The translations under genes were made by a program, and so were the position numbers. A model generated the notes under the pieces. The model did no database searches. It was not told where the DNA came from and worked only from the letters and a program-made list of their open reading frames with translations. 33,861 nucleotides of DNA from positions 1-33,861 of the forward strand of contig JBHEQT010000015.1 of assembly GCA_046530785.1 (NCBI GenBank), read 5' to 3'. Numbering within the stretch: the first letter of the stretch is position 1; each line of letters starts with the position of its first letter. This DNA comes from Arsenophonus sp046530785. Lineage in GTDB: Bacteria > Pseudomonadota > Gammaproteobacteria > Enterobacterales > Enterobacteriaceae. Shown here one piece after another: positions 8,901 through 18,565 of the stretch.

Positions 8901-11690
8901 TTAATTATTTATTTTTATTGCATCGTCAACTAATGTTTTTTGTTGTTCTTGATGAACAGATGCATAACCTACGGCAGGTGAAGAAGATGCAGGTCTTCCC
9001 ACATATCTTAATAATGAATCTTTTGGAATTACTTCCAAGATATTATTTTGACTATAATACCATGCACCTTGATTAATAGGCTCTTCTTGACACCAGATAA
9101 AATCGCGAATATATTCATAAGGTTTAAGAGCATTTTTTAAATCTATACAAGGAAATGGATATAATTGTTCAATACGAATTATAGCGAGGTTTTTTTGTTT
9201 ATTTTTACGACGTTGTTCGAGTAGATCGTAATAAACTTTACCAGAACATAAAATGACACGTTTAGTTTTTTTCGGATCTATCGGATCAATTTCACTAATT
9301 ACTGATTGAAATTGACCATTTGCTAAATCTTCCAAACTAGAAACCGCAAGGGGATGACGCAGTAATGATTTGGGTGACATAACAATCAATGGACGTCGCA
9401 TATTCCGAAGTACTTGTCGACGAAGCATATGATAAACTTGAGCTGAAGTGCTCGGAATACAGACTTGCATATTTTGTTCTGCACACAATTGTAAGTAACG
9501 TTCTAATCTGGCAGATGAATGCTCCGGACCTTGTCCCTCATAACCATGGGGTAATAACATCACTAATCCACACATACGTCCCCATTTTTGTTCACCAGAA
9601 CTAATAAATTGATCAATAACCACTTGTGCCACATTAGCAAAATCACCGAACTGAGCTTCCCAAATAGTTAAAACTCGTGGTTCTGTTGATGCATAACCAT
9701 ATTCAAAAGCAAGTACCGCTTCTTCAGATAAAACAGAATCCCAAACATTAAATATTCCTTGATTTTTACCTATATTAGCTAAAGGAACATAAATTGAACC
9801 ATTAGTTTGATTATGAATAACGGCATGGCGATGAAAAAAAGTACCACGACTTACATCTTCACCTGATAAACGAACTTGTATACCTGCATCGACTAATGAG
9901 GCATAAGCTAAGGTTTCTGCCGCTCCCCAATCAAACAGTTTTTTACCACTAGACATTGCTAAACGATCACTATAAATTTTTTCAACTCGAGGCTGCATAA
10001 CTATTTCTTCTGGAATAGTATTTAAACGTATTGCTAAATCTTGTAATCGTTTCTTTTTTATTTTTGAAGAATAAGGTTCATTCCATTCATGATTCAAATA
10101 AGGCGCCCAGATCGAATAATCTGTTTCTATTAGACACCATTCATCAATAACACAATCACCGTGATCTAATTTATCACGATAAAGATTAATCATTTCTATT
10201 ATTTCATCGTTTGTGATCATCTTTTCTGTTATTAATTTATCTGAATAAATTTTAAGAATAGTAGGATGTTTTTTAATTTTTTGATACATAATTGGTTGAG
10301 TGACACTCGGCTCATCTGCTTCATTATGACCATGTCGACGATAACAAACTAAATCAATTACTACATCTCTTTTAAATTTATTACGAAAATCTAATGCTAA
10401 TCGAGTGATAAAAACAACTGATTCTGGATCATCGGAATTAACGTGAAAAATAGGTATCTGAAGCATTTTCATTATATCAGTACAATATTGTGTTGAACGT
10501 GCATCTTTAAGATTCGATGTAGTAAAACCTATCTGATTATTAACCACAATATGTATCGTACCACCGACCTCATAACCACGAACTTGAGACATATTTAGCA
10601 CTTCCTGAACAACTCCTTGACCAATTACTGCTGCATCACCATGAATAGTAATTGGCAATATCATATTACTGGAATTTTCATTTAAACGATCACGACGAGC
10701 ACGGACAGAACCTATTACTACTGGACTGACTATTTCTAAATGTGACGGATTAAAAGATAAAACTAAATGAATTAAAGCACCTTCTATTTTAAAATTAGAA
10801 GAAAAACCCTGATGATATTTAACATCACCAGTACCTAAATGATTTTTGTTTTTACCAACAAACTCATCAAATAAATCCTTTGGTTTTTTACCTAAAACAT
10901 TAATTAAAACATTTAATCGCCCACGATGTGCCATTCCCAATACTACTTCACTCATATTCTGTTGACCTGCGTAACGAATCAAATCTTTTAATATTGGGAT
11001 AAGAGAATCTCCACCTTCTAAAGAAAATCTTTTTGCACCAGGAAATTTTACTCCAAGATAGCGCTCTAATCCTTCAGAAGCAATTAATTCTGATAAGAAA
11101 CAAATCTTTTCTTTTTTACTAAATTGTTCGCTAATCGGTGTTCTCAATTCTAGGCGCTGTTGGATCCAATTTTTTTCTTTAGAATTAGTGATATGCATAT
11201 ATTCTGCACCAATCGAAGTGCAATAAATACGCTTTAATGCAGTATATAGTTCTTTTAATTTGATTATTTCCTGACCAATACCAAAAAAATCAACATTGAA
11301 TGTTTTTTCAAAATCATGATTTGTTAAATCATGAAATCCAGGATTTAAATCAAGAGCATCTTCTTGTTTCCAAAGATCTAATGGATCAATATTTGCATTT
11401 TGATGTCCTCTAAAACGAAATGCATTTATTAATTGGAGAACTTTAAATTGTTTTACATCCAAAGACGTATCACTAACCGAATTTTTACAATATATATTAT
11501 CTTTCGATAATGAATGAAAATATTCACCGCTAGATTCTATACTTTGTAGTTTATCAAAAATGTCTCTCCAGTCTATATTAACGGAATTGGGATCAGTTAA
11601 GTAATCTTCATAAAGATGTTCGATATAAGACTGATTTGCACCGGCTAAAAAACTCGAATCTAGCCAGTTCTTCATTATTCCGTTGTACAT
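8901..11690 (-). CDS. sucA: 2-oxoglutarate dehydrogenase E1
   Basis: SucA is the thiamine-diphosphate E1 of 2-oxoglutarate dehydrogenase; it decarboxylates 2-oxoglutarate and passes the succinyl group to SucB. It has 929 residues (E. coli 933). The N-terminal WLDSSFLAGANQSYIEHLYE helps fix the start. ThDP/metal and active-site segments are intact: GMAHRGRLNVL, FNPSHLEIVSPVV, HGDAAVIGQGVVQE, VVNNQIGFTTS, CYRRHGHNEADEP. The pyrimidine-domain regions LSGEDVSRGTFFHRHAV and PHGYEGQGPEHSSARLERYL are also conserved. A 290-base spacer separates it from sdhB, similar to E. coli where a weaker suc promoter lies; no clear promoter was picked here. The E3 subunit (lpd) is not in the window and must be elsewhere for the complex to work. 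Confidence 0.98.
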   Translation of the reverse strand: MYNGIMKNWLDSSFLAGANQSYIEHLYEDYLTDPNSVNIDWRDIFDKLQSIESSGEYFHSLSKDNIYCKNSVSDTSLDVKQFKVLQLINAFRFRGHQNANIDPLDLWKQEDALDLNPGFHDLTNHDFEKTFNVDFFGIGQEIIKLKELYTALKRIYCTSIGAEYMHITNSKEKNWIQQRLELRTPISEQFSKKEKICFLSELIASEGLERYLGVKFPGAKRFSLEGGDSLIPILKDLIRYAGQQNMSEVVLGMAHRGRLNVLINVLGKKPKDLFDEFVGKNKNHLGTGDVKYHQGFSSNFKIEGALIHLVLSFNPSHLEIVSPVVIGSVRARRDRLNENSSNMILPITIHGDAAVIGQGVVQEVLNMSQVRGYEVGGTIHIVVNNQIGFTTSNLKDARSTQYCTDIMKMLQIPIFHVNSDDPESVVFITRLALDFRNKFKRDVVIDLVCYRRHGHNEADEPSVTQPIMYQKIKKHPTILKIYSDKLITEKMITNDEIIEMINLYRDKLDHGDCVIDEWCLIETDYSIWAPYLNHEWNEPYSSKIKKKRLQDLAIRLNTIPEEIVMQPRVEKIYSDRLAMSSGKKLFDWGAAETLAYASLVDAGIQVRLSGEDVSRGTFFHRHAVIHNQTNGSIYVPLANIGKNQGIFNVWDSVLSEEAVLAFEYGYASTEPRVLTIWEAQFGDFANVAQVVIDQFISSGEQKWGRMCGLVMLLPHGYEGQGPEHSSARLERYLQLCAEQNMQVCIPSTSAQVYHMLRRQVLRNMRRPLIVMSPKSLLRHPLAVSSLEDLANGQFQSVISEIDPIDPKKTKRVILCSGKVYYDLLEQRRKNKQKNLAIIRIEQLYPFPCIDLKNALKPYEYIRDFIWCQEEPINQGAWYYSQNNILEVIPKDSLLRYVGRPASSSPAVGYASVHQEQQKTLVDDAIKINN

Positions 11691-11980
11691 TATGACCCTT
11701 TAAACCTATAGGATTTAGTTGTTGTTATAGTTAATAAATACTACTGTAATTTTTTACTTTTAATAAAGATTATTTGAAATATGTTCTATCTAGAATTATT
11801 AATAAAAGATCTCTTTCATTAAAGCTTTTACTTACTAAAAAACTTTAAAAATTGCAATCACTTTTAAAAAAGATCCTCTTGTAAATTTTACCACAAAACT
11901 TAAATATCAAATTTAATATAAATATTTTCCTATTCTTTATTTTCCTCAATATTTTCATATTATGGAAGTTTTTACTAAAA

Positions 11981-12697
11981 CTATGCACTATGTTTTAATA
12001 GCATCGATTTAATTTGATTAATAGCTTTAGTGGGATTTAAACCTTTTGGACAAACACTGATACAATTCATAATGCTATGACACCGAAATACCTTAAAAGA
12101 ATCATTTAAATTATCCAATCTAGTGTCAGTTTCAGTATCTCGAGTATCAATTAAAAAACGATAAGCAGCTAATAAACCAGCAGGTCCAATAAATTTATCA
12201 TTATTCCACCAGAATGAAGGGCATGAGGTTGAACAGCAAGCACAAAGAATACATTCATATAAACCATCTAATTTCTTTCTTTTTTCTGGAACATGTAAAT
12301 ACTCACGAACCGGTGGAATCTTTTCATTATTAATAATATATGGATGAATTTTTTCAAATTGAGTATAAAATTGGTTCATATCAACCAATAAATCTCGTAT
12401 AACCGGTAAGCCTGGTAATGGTCGAATTATAATCTTTTTTTTATCAAAACATAAATCCGATAATAATGTAATACAAGCTAAACCATTTTTACCATTTATA
12501 TTTAATCCATCAGAACCACAAACCCCTTCACGACAAGATCTGCGAAATGATAAAGTAGGATCTTTTTCTTTTATTTTGATTAAAGCATCTAATAACATCA
12601 TGTCACGGACTTCATCGATTTCTAAACTATAATCTTGCATATGTGGAATATTATCAACGTCTGGATTGTAACGATAAATTGATAATTCAATTTTCAT
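11981..12697 (-). CDS. sdhB: Succinate dehydrogenase iron-sulfur subunit
   Basis: SdhB carries electrons from the flavin of SdhA to quinone through three iron-sulfur clusters. It is 238 residues, the E. coli length. The 2Fe-2S ligands are C55, C60, D63 and C75 in SCREGVCGSDG and GLACI. The 4Fe-4S motif CILCACCSTSC and the 3Fe-4S motif CHSIMNCISVCPKG are complete. It follows sdhA by about 36 bases on the same strand. It precedes sucA, the enterobacterial order. No abnormality is seen. Confidence 0.98.
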   Translation of the reverse strand: MKIELSIYRYNPDVDNIPHMQDYSLEIDEVRDMMLLDALIKIKEKDPTLSFRRSCREGVCGSDGLNINGKNGLACITLLSDLCFDKKKIIIRPLPGLPVIRDLLVDMNQFYTQFEKIHPYIINNEKIPPVREYLHVPEKRKKLDGLYECILCACCSTSCPSFWWNNDKFIGPAGLLAAYRFLIDTRDTETDTRLDNLNDSFKVFRCHSIMNCISVCPKGLNPTKAINQIKSMLLKHSA

Positions 12698-12733
12698 AAT
12701 CTATTTTCTCCACACTATTATTAACTCCATTTG

Positions 12734-14500
12734 TTAATAAGTGCGTATTTTAGGTGGGAAGGGATCACGTAACTTAGGTTGCATATTTACTGCTCGGCGA
12801 GTCATAGTTTCAGACTGCGATAAATATAGAGTATGACATAACCAATTTATATCATCACGATAAGAATAGTCAAAACGACTATGCGCCCCCCGACTTTCAG
12901 TACGGAAAATTGCTGCATTTGCAGTTGCAAATGCAGTTTCTACCAAATTATCTAGCTCTAAACATTCAATACGTTGAGTATTAAATTCACGTGAAGTGTC
13001 ATCCAAACGAGCATTTTTTAAACGTTCACGAAGTATTTTTAATTCTTCTAATCCTTTAGCCATTGTATCGCCTTCACGAAAAACTGAAAAATTATATTGC
13101 ATACAGGATTGTAATTCTTTACGTATTTTCACTGTATCTTCACCACTACGTGCACTATTCCATCGATTCAAACGCGTTAATGCTGCATCAATATCAGATG
13201 CACTAGCATCACGCATTGATCCTTGCTCCAGGAAGGATTCTTTCAGGTACAACCCGACGGAACGTCCAAACACCACTAAATCAAGTAATGAATTTCCACC
13301 TAAACGATTTGCTCCATGAACAGAAACACAAGCAATTTCACCAACAGCAAATAATCCTGGAATCACAACATCTTCACCTTTTTTGTTAATCATCAAAGCC
13401 TGCCCAGTTATTTTGGTTGGAATCCCACCCATCATATAATGGCAAGTAGGGATAACAGGAATATGTTCTTTAATTGGATCAACATGAGCAAAGGTCCTAG
13501 ATAATTCAAGAATACCGGGTAATCGTGACTCCAATATTTCTTTTCCTAAATGATCAAGTTTTAATTTAACATGTTTTCCACAGGATCCATCATATCCTCT
13601 ACCTTCACGAATTTCTATCATAATAGAACGAGAAACAACATCGCGACTAGCTAAATCTTTTGCATTTGGCGCATAACGCTCCATAAAACGTTCGCCATCT
13701 TTATTAAGTAAATAACCTCCCTCTCCCCTACATCCTTCTGTTACTAATATACCAACACCAGCAATCCCAGTTGGATGAAATTGCCACATTTCCATATCTT
13801 GCAATGGCACACCTGCTCTGACAGCCATTCCAACACCATCACCGGTATTAATATAAGCGTTGGTTGTTGATTGATAAATCCTTCCTGCTCCACCTGTAGC
13901 AAGAATAGTAGCTTTAGCTTTAAAGTAAACCACTTCACTGGTTTCTATGCATAACGTAATACAACCGACTATGTCACCATCCTGATTTTTAACTAAATCA
14001 AGTGAATACCATTCAGAAAAAATATTTGTATGTTTTTTTAAATTCTGTTGATAAAGAGTATGTAAAAGAGCATGCCCAGTTCTATCTGATGCAGAGGCAG
14101 TTCGAGCAGCCTGCTCAGCTCCAAAATTTTTGGATTGTCCACCAAATGGACGTTGATAAATACGACCATCATTTAAACGTGAAAATGGTAATCCCATATG
14201 CTCAAGTTCTAATATAGCTTCAGGTCCATTTTTACACATATATTCAATGGCATTCTGATCTCCTATATAATCAGAACTTTTTACTGTATCATACATATGC
14301 CATTGCCAATCATCTTCATGGATGTTACCTAGTGCAACACTAATTCCACCTTGAGCAGATACAGTGTGTGAACGTGTTGGGAAAACTTTAGAAATTAATG
14401 CACATGACAAACCTAAATTAGAAATTTGCAATGCTGCTCGCATCCCAGATCCTCCCGCTCCAATAATAATTGCATCAAACTCTCTTATTGGTAATTTCAT
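12734..14500 (-). CDS. sdhA: Succinate dehydrogenase flavoprotein subunit
   Basis: SdhA oxidises succinate to fumarate using covalently bound FAD on the cytoplasmic face of complex II. It is 588 residues, as in E. coli. The dinucleotide-binding IIIGAGGSGMRAAL is at 11-24; FAD attaches to His45 in RSHTVSAQGG. Substrate-site segments are present: WQFHPTGIAGVGILVTEGCRGEGG, the RSIMIEIREGRG arginines, the CHYMMGGI histidine and GANRLGGNSLLDLVVFGR. The ATG directly follows the sdhD stop with no spacing, so translation is coupled. It is fully conserved and shows that complex II is under selection despite the loss of neighbouring gltA. Confidence 0.98.
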   Translation of the reverse strand: MKLPIREFDAIIIGAGGSGMRAALQISNLGLSCALISKVFPTRSHTVSAQGGISVALGNIHEDDWQWHMYDTVKSSDYIGDQNAIEYMCKNGPEAILELEHMGLPFSRLNDGRIYQRPFGGQSKNFGAEQAARTASASDRTGHALLHTLYQQNLKKHTNIFSEWYSLDLVKNQDGDIVGCITLCIETSEVVYFKAKATILATGGAGRIYQSTTNAYINTGDGVGMAVRAGVPLQDMEMWQFHPTGIAGVGILVTEGCRGEGGYLLNKDGERFMERYAPNAKDLASRDVVSRSIMIEIREGRGYDGSCGKHVKLKLDHLGKEILESRLPGILELSRTFAHVDPIKEHIPVIPTCHYMMGGIPTKITGQALMINKKGEDVVIPGLFAVGEIACVSVHGANRLGGNSLLDLVVFGRSVGLYLKESFLEQGSMRDASASDIDAALTRLNRWNSARSGEDTVKIRKELQSCMQYNFSVFREGDTMAKGLEELKILRERLKNARLDDTSREFNTQRIECLELDNLVETAFATANAAIFRTESRGAHSRFDYSYRDDINWLCHTLYLSQSETMTRRAVNMQPKLRDPFPPKIRTY

Positions 14501-14845
14501 TTAAACTCTCCATAACACAATTATTCCATAAATTAAATAAGTCATTAATACAATAATAAAAAAGAGTTCTAATAACAATCGCAATGTAATTGACTTGATG
14601 TAATCTGTTAGTACTTGCCATAAACCTATCCAAGTATGTATCAATATAGAAATGAGGGTTAAAATAGTAAAAATTTTTGTTATCGGAAAAGAAAAAAAAG
14701 TCCACCAAACAATATAATTTAGATCTCTTGTTAAAATAAAACTTATAATGTAAAACACATAAAGGGCAATAATAATAGCAGACCCTCGAAGTAACAGCCA
14801 ATCTTGTGTGCCAGTACGTCCTAATGTTAATACGTTAACTACCAT
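14501..14845 (-). CDS. sdhD: Succinate dehydrogenase membrane anchor SdhD
   Basis: SdhD and SdhC anchor complex II in the membrane and form the haem b and ubiquinone sites. At 114 residues (E. coli 115) it has three membrane helices. ILIHTWIGLWQVLTDY keeps the conserved histidine of helix 2 and the Asp-Tyr pair (E. coli D82/Y83) that touches quinone. The N-terminal GRTGTQDWLLLR is more like Morganellaceae versions, as far as I recall, than E. coli GRNGVHDFILVR. Its ATG overlaps the sdhC end by 11 bases and its stop abuts the sdhA start. Confidence 0.95.
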   Translation of the reverse strand: MVVNVLTLGRTGTQDWLLLRGSAIIIALYVFYIISFILTRDLNYIVWWTFFSFPITKIFTILTLISILIHTWIGLWQVLTDYIKSITLRLLLELFFIIVLMTYLIYGIIVLWRV

Positions 14846-15218
14846 ACAAAATCTCCCCTACTAAAATCGATAAAATAGTAGTAATAATAAATGTAGTTAT
14901 AGTTGTAATACGTCCTACAGATAAACTCTCTTCGATAAAACCAAAATCCATTAGCATATGACGAATACCACTACAAATATGATATATTATTGCTGTAGAA
15001 ATGCCCAAAATAATAAATTTTATGAAAAAGTTATTCATAATTTCAGTGGCATATTGAAAACCTTCCATTGAAGAAAGTGATAATCCCAGCAGCCACAATA
15101 AAATACCAATTGCAATAAAACTAATAATACCAGAGATTCGATGTAAAATCGAAGCTATTGCAATAATCGAAAAATGAATTGTTTGGAATTGAAGATTGAT
15201 AGGTCTTTGTTTTTTCAT
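14835..15218 (-). CDS. sdhC: Succinate dehydrogenase cytochrome b556 subunit SdhC
   Basis: SdhC is the second membrane anchor of complex II and supplies the haem b ligand. It is 127 residues (E. coli 129), with three hydrophobic helices. MKKQRPINLQFQTI, SILHRISGI (quinone-site serine and arginine region) and IYHICSGIRHMLMDFG are diagnostic; the His after Tyr in the last motif is the haem ligand. The start is ATG at 15216-15218 with AGG seven bases upstream; the extra N-terminal residues of E. coli have no start here. It is first in the sdhCDAB-sucABCD run, facing the eroded gltA across a 630-base region. Confidence 0.95.
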   Translation of the reverse strand: MKKQRPINLQFQTIHFSIIAIASILHRISGIISFIAIGILLWLLGLSLSSMEGFQYATEIMNNFFIKFIILGISTAIIYHICSGIRHMLMDFGFIEESLSVGRITTITTFIITTILSILVGEILYGS

Positions 15219-15851
15219 AAATTTACCTATGTAGATATTTATTGTTTTTCTCCTTCGTACTTAAAGCAAAAATAAACAGCAGGAGATCTTGCTAATAAAA
15301 GTACAATTCAATTAAAATTTCTCTATGAGATATTTTCAAAAATTATTAATTATTAATACTTTCAGCACTTTCTTCTCCTATTTTAAGATAAATTTAGGAA
15401 CCTTATTTTATATTATATGGTCTTCATATATCGATTACAATTACAACATATTATATTTAAAGAGATTTATCTTTAATAATAGTGGAATATTTGATCCATT
15501 ATTTTAAATATCTATTATTAAAAATAATTAATTTATAATTCATAAAATTCAAGTTTTATTTTATGTTAAATAGAATTTAAAATTTTTTATAATAAAGATT
15601 ACTCTAGAATTTTATTCTAGAGTAAGGAGGTTCTCCCCTCCTCTCATAAAATATAATTTTATTTTTTTGAATAATTTAATATATAGAAAATATAATAAAT
15701 TATGAAATCTTTAAAAATTTAATAAACTCTCTTAAAAATATGAATGAAATTTCATTTAATAACTTTTAGGAAATTTTAAAAGCATTTTAATAATGATTTT
15801 ATTATTATTAGAAATTTCTCTTAAAACAGAAAGAGGATCCCCGGGTGATAG
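15219..15851. promoter_or_regulatory. Former sdhC-gltA divergent control region
   Basis: In E. coli about 700 bases between gltA and sdhC hold both promoters and respond to oxygen and carbon regulators. Here about 630 bases remain. An AAGGAG sits about 30 bases before sdhC, besides the AGG nearer the start codon. Two stem-loops lie at 15601-15642, and a GC-rich patch lies at 15832-15846. No convincing -35/-10 pair could be chosen for sdhC among the many AT-rich candidates. The region still has to drive sdh-suc, so some part must be functional. Confidence 0.45.
15601..15642. repeat. Two adjacent stem-loops upstream of sdhC
   Basis: A perfect 10-base inverted repeat ACTCTAGAAT/ATTCTAGAGT with a 3-base loop (15601-15623) is followed at once by AGGAGG/CCTCCT with a 6-base loop (15625-15642). 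The second is far richer in G+C than the surroundings. They could be a terminator or attenuator pair, an RNA leader element or an operator. Neither is followed by a T run on the plus strand. Confidence 0.5.
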
Positions 15852-17100
15852 AAAAATGAGATTTTATTATAAAATACTTGGAAAATATGTAAAAATTAAG
15901 TTTTAGATATCAAACCATATATTGTGATCAATATAGTTAATGTCCAAAGATCAATTTCTAAAAATTATTTAAACCTATATAATTCTTATTTTATAATCAA
16001 ACTTATCTTGTAAATATACAATTAATTATTTTATAAAGATTGAAGATATCACTTTTCATATCAAGTATTTGATTTGATCAAATACCTACTATTTTATTTA
16101 TTTAGAATTTTCTATATATTTTTTATGAGAAAAACGTCAAAAGGCAAAACTTCTGGTAAGGATTTTAAAAATTTATTATTGAGTTATAGAATGATTTACG
16201 ATTAAATTACTTCTCTTCTTAAAAAGATTTTTTGCGAAATTCTCATTAAATCCTAATTTTTTTAACAGTTTAACTGATAAAAAATTGATTTTCTATCAAA
16301 ATTTACTGGATATTAATAATTCGATTTCATCTTGAAATTTTGATATTTTAGGTCACTAATCAAAATTTCTGATTTTACAGAAATTTATTATAATATTTTA
16401 TTAGTAAGTATTTTGTTTTGAATGAAAGATAATTTCACTTATTAATGAATTTTTCTTTACATAAAGGTTTCTATCTTATAGAAACATCGTGATTAATTTT
16501 ATTGAACGAAAATTAGATTTATTATTTTTATATTCTGATATATTAAATAAAATACTTAATTTTAATAATAAAATTTTTCGATTTTTATAGTTAATATATT
16601 TTCTTTTATTATTTTTAGAGTTATCTCTTTTTAAGAGAGATTCCCCCCTTATTTTGCTTTATTAAATATACTCTTAAGAACATATTTAATTATTCTTTAA
16701 TTAAAAATTAAAATAGTAGTTACTAAAAACGATAAACCTGATAATAAAATTTATCTTTACTGTTTTTAATATTTTATGAAAAAGTTAAAATCCTTAATGT
16801 TCTCTATTCATTTAGCTCGTTGCAATATTCAAATTAACTACACGTAAAATATACAGAAGCTTTATTATTTATTACCTTAAAAATATTTACGTTTTTAAAG
16901 TCAAGATTCAAGGTTATAATCCCTACACAACTCTTATTAAATGTGAGAACATAACTCGCGATATTACATTTCTAATAATACTACCAACGAGCTAATTTAT
17001 CATATTTATTTCATTTTAAATATTGATTAACAGTAATTTTTCTATAGAGAATTCATTTTCTTACTAATTTAATATGACTACCATTAAAAATGGTAAAGCA
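15852..17100 (+). pseudogene. gltA: Eroded gltA (citrate synthase)
   Basis: Citrate synthase sits here, divergent from sdhC, in E. coli. No open frame is left, but plus-strand translation gives ordered matches at nearly the original spacing. LDIK at 15903 is followed by NIVNVQRSISKNYLNLYNSY, fitting DVIDIRSLGSKGYFTFDPGF with many Gly/Asp-to-Asn changes. A His at 16057 (E. coli H69 predicts 16056) is followed exactly 14 codons later by YLEFSIYFL-stop-EK, fitting YLEVCYILLFGE. Near 16870-16970, EALLFITLKIFT fits the IALNDPYFIEKKLYP region, then IPT, and VRT-stop-LAILHF fits ARTVGWIAHW. The reading frame shifts and contains many stops. The 3' end is approximate. Confidence is high because positions agree with E. 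coli numbering. Confidence 0.75.
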
Positions 17101-18509
17101 TCTATTATTTATTTATAGAATTATTTTTTTTATATATTAACTCATTTTAAGTTATAATATTATTACAAGTAAATGATTTTTGGTGTTTCACTAAGCAAAA
17201 ATAAGCTTTTACTATTTATAATTAATAATAATTGTATTTTATATAAATGGACTTATCAGCTACATAATTCAATTTTTCTCGTTATTCAATATTACAAGAT
17301 ATATTCAGAGATTTATCAGGGATAAGAAAGCTATCTTTACTATAAATTTAATTTAGAAATGTAGAAATTAAGTTCCTTTTTATAATTAAATAAAAGATAG
17401 AAATATTTCTAAGAAAGAAAATTTCATCTTTTAAATATTTCTAAGTTAAAGAAAATCCTATATTTATTTTGGTGAGATATTAGTTACTCTATAAAATATT
17501 ATACAAGTATATTATAACTTATGAATATAAGAATCCAATAATTAATAATCTATCAATACAATAAATAATAAAATTATTTTGTGATTTTAATAATTTATTC
17601 TCTGTTGTGACTTATTTTAGTCATCATTTACTTCTATTAGTAGAAAACTGATCTGGACTAATCGGAAGAATTAAAACATAAATATAAACCTTTCTTTACT
17701 TCATAATTGATGAGATTTTATGTATATTTTATTAAATTTGTATCTATATAAGAAATTTTTCCGTATTAAAAATAAAAAATTAAGTATGTAATGGAAAGTC
17801 CTTTAAAGGACTTTCCATATCTTTAATATCAAAAACTAATTAAATCAAATATATTATATGTTTTGGATAAATAAAATAAATAATCCGAATAATAGAATAT
17901 TGTATAAAATCCAGTATTTAGATGCTATATATACATAAACTTTATATATTAATATTAATTTCTTTAAAATACATAATCAGTTGTTGGATTATGATTTAAT
18001 GTAATAAACTTTTTTACGAATTCTATAAAATTTAATTTTTCAAAAAAGTTCTTAACTTTATCAAATAAAAAACAAATAAAGATCATCTTTTCTATTTGAT
18101 AAGATATCTATCTATCGGATTTACAAAAGTATGAACTTTTTCATTCTTTATAAGATATATTGCGATAAATTATATTAAATTGTTTGAATTAAAAAATAAT
18201 ATTATAAAAATTCGAAACAGTTAAGAGTATCATAAAATATTAAAATATTTTAATTAAATATCTTAATCGAACTATGAATTTCTATTCATATATTATTTTA
18301 AAATCAATAAAAATCTCAATGAATCATTACTATGCTATTTTATTTTCTCTCTCGTACAATTTTGTATTTTTCAATAAAATAAATGTAATATTCCCAGAAT
18401 TAAAAAATTTTTTCTTGTTTATATTAATAATATGAATAATATAAATGAAGAAGTTGTATAATTATTTAATATTTAATAGTTCTATAAAGAAATATTATAT
18501 AGGATAATG
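17101..18509. other. Spacer between the gltA fossil and ybgI
   Basis: About 1.4 kb of AT-rich DNA without any credible gene on either strand. E. coli has abrB, nei and the pxp genes in this position; no trace of them was recognised. It holds the 28-base palindrome at 17791-17818 and a 10-base inverted repeat TTATCAAATA/TATTTGATAA at 18058-18067 and 18093-18102. Confidence 0.5.
17791..17818. repeat. Perfect 28-base palindrome
   Basis: The sequence starting ATGGAAAGTCCTTT is followed without a gap by its exact reverse complement, giving 14 bases per arm. G+C content is well above the surrounding spacer. T-rich sequence flanks it on the minus strand (ending in a run of T with few breaks), so it could work as a terminator in that direction, downstream of ybgI. 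A protein-binding site is the alternative. Confidence 0.6.
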
Positions 18510-18525
18510 ATGAAGTTCTCTTCAT
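18510..18525 (-). terminator. Small stem-loop after ybgI
   Basis: ATGAAG/CTTCAT with a 4-base loop lies 40 bases past the ybgI stop. No T run follows on the minus strand, so the terminator role is weakly supported. Confidence 0.2.
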
Positions 18526-18565
18526 GAGTTAAGTTTCTAATCTAGATTTAAATTTTTCACAAAAA

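Noticed and set aside
13744..14217. Short frames on both strands inside sdhA, and similar ones inside sucA, sucB, sucC, sdhD and ybgI.
   Set aside because: They are shadows of conserved genes in other frames, with no homology or ribosome-binding site of their own.
15325..15507. 60-codon plus-strand frame upstream of sdhC.
   Set aside because: It is in the sdhC-gltA control region, has no recognisable motif, and its Phe/Ile/Asn-rich composition is what AT-rich DNA gives by chance.
16797..16995. GC-richer island with two long complementary arm pairs (ATGTTCTC/GAGAACAT and TTAGCTCGTTG/CAACGAGCTAA), at first taken for a 6S-like RNA, a tRNA remnant or a small inverted-repeat element.
   Set aside because: The plus-strand translation of the same stretch matches the C-terminal third of citrate synthase at the expected position, so the gltA fossil explains it. 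The D-arm-like and 6S-like matches do not extend, and no target-site duplication flanks the arms.
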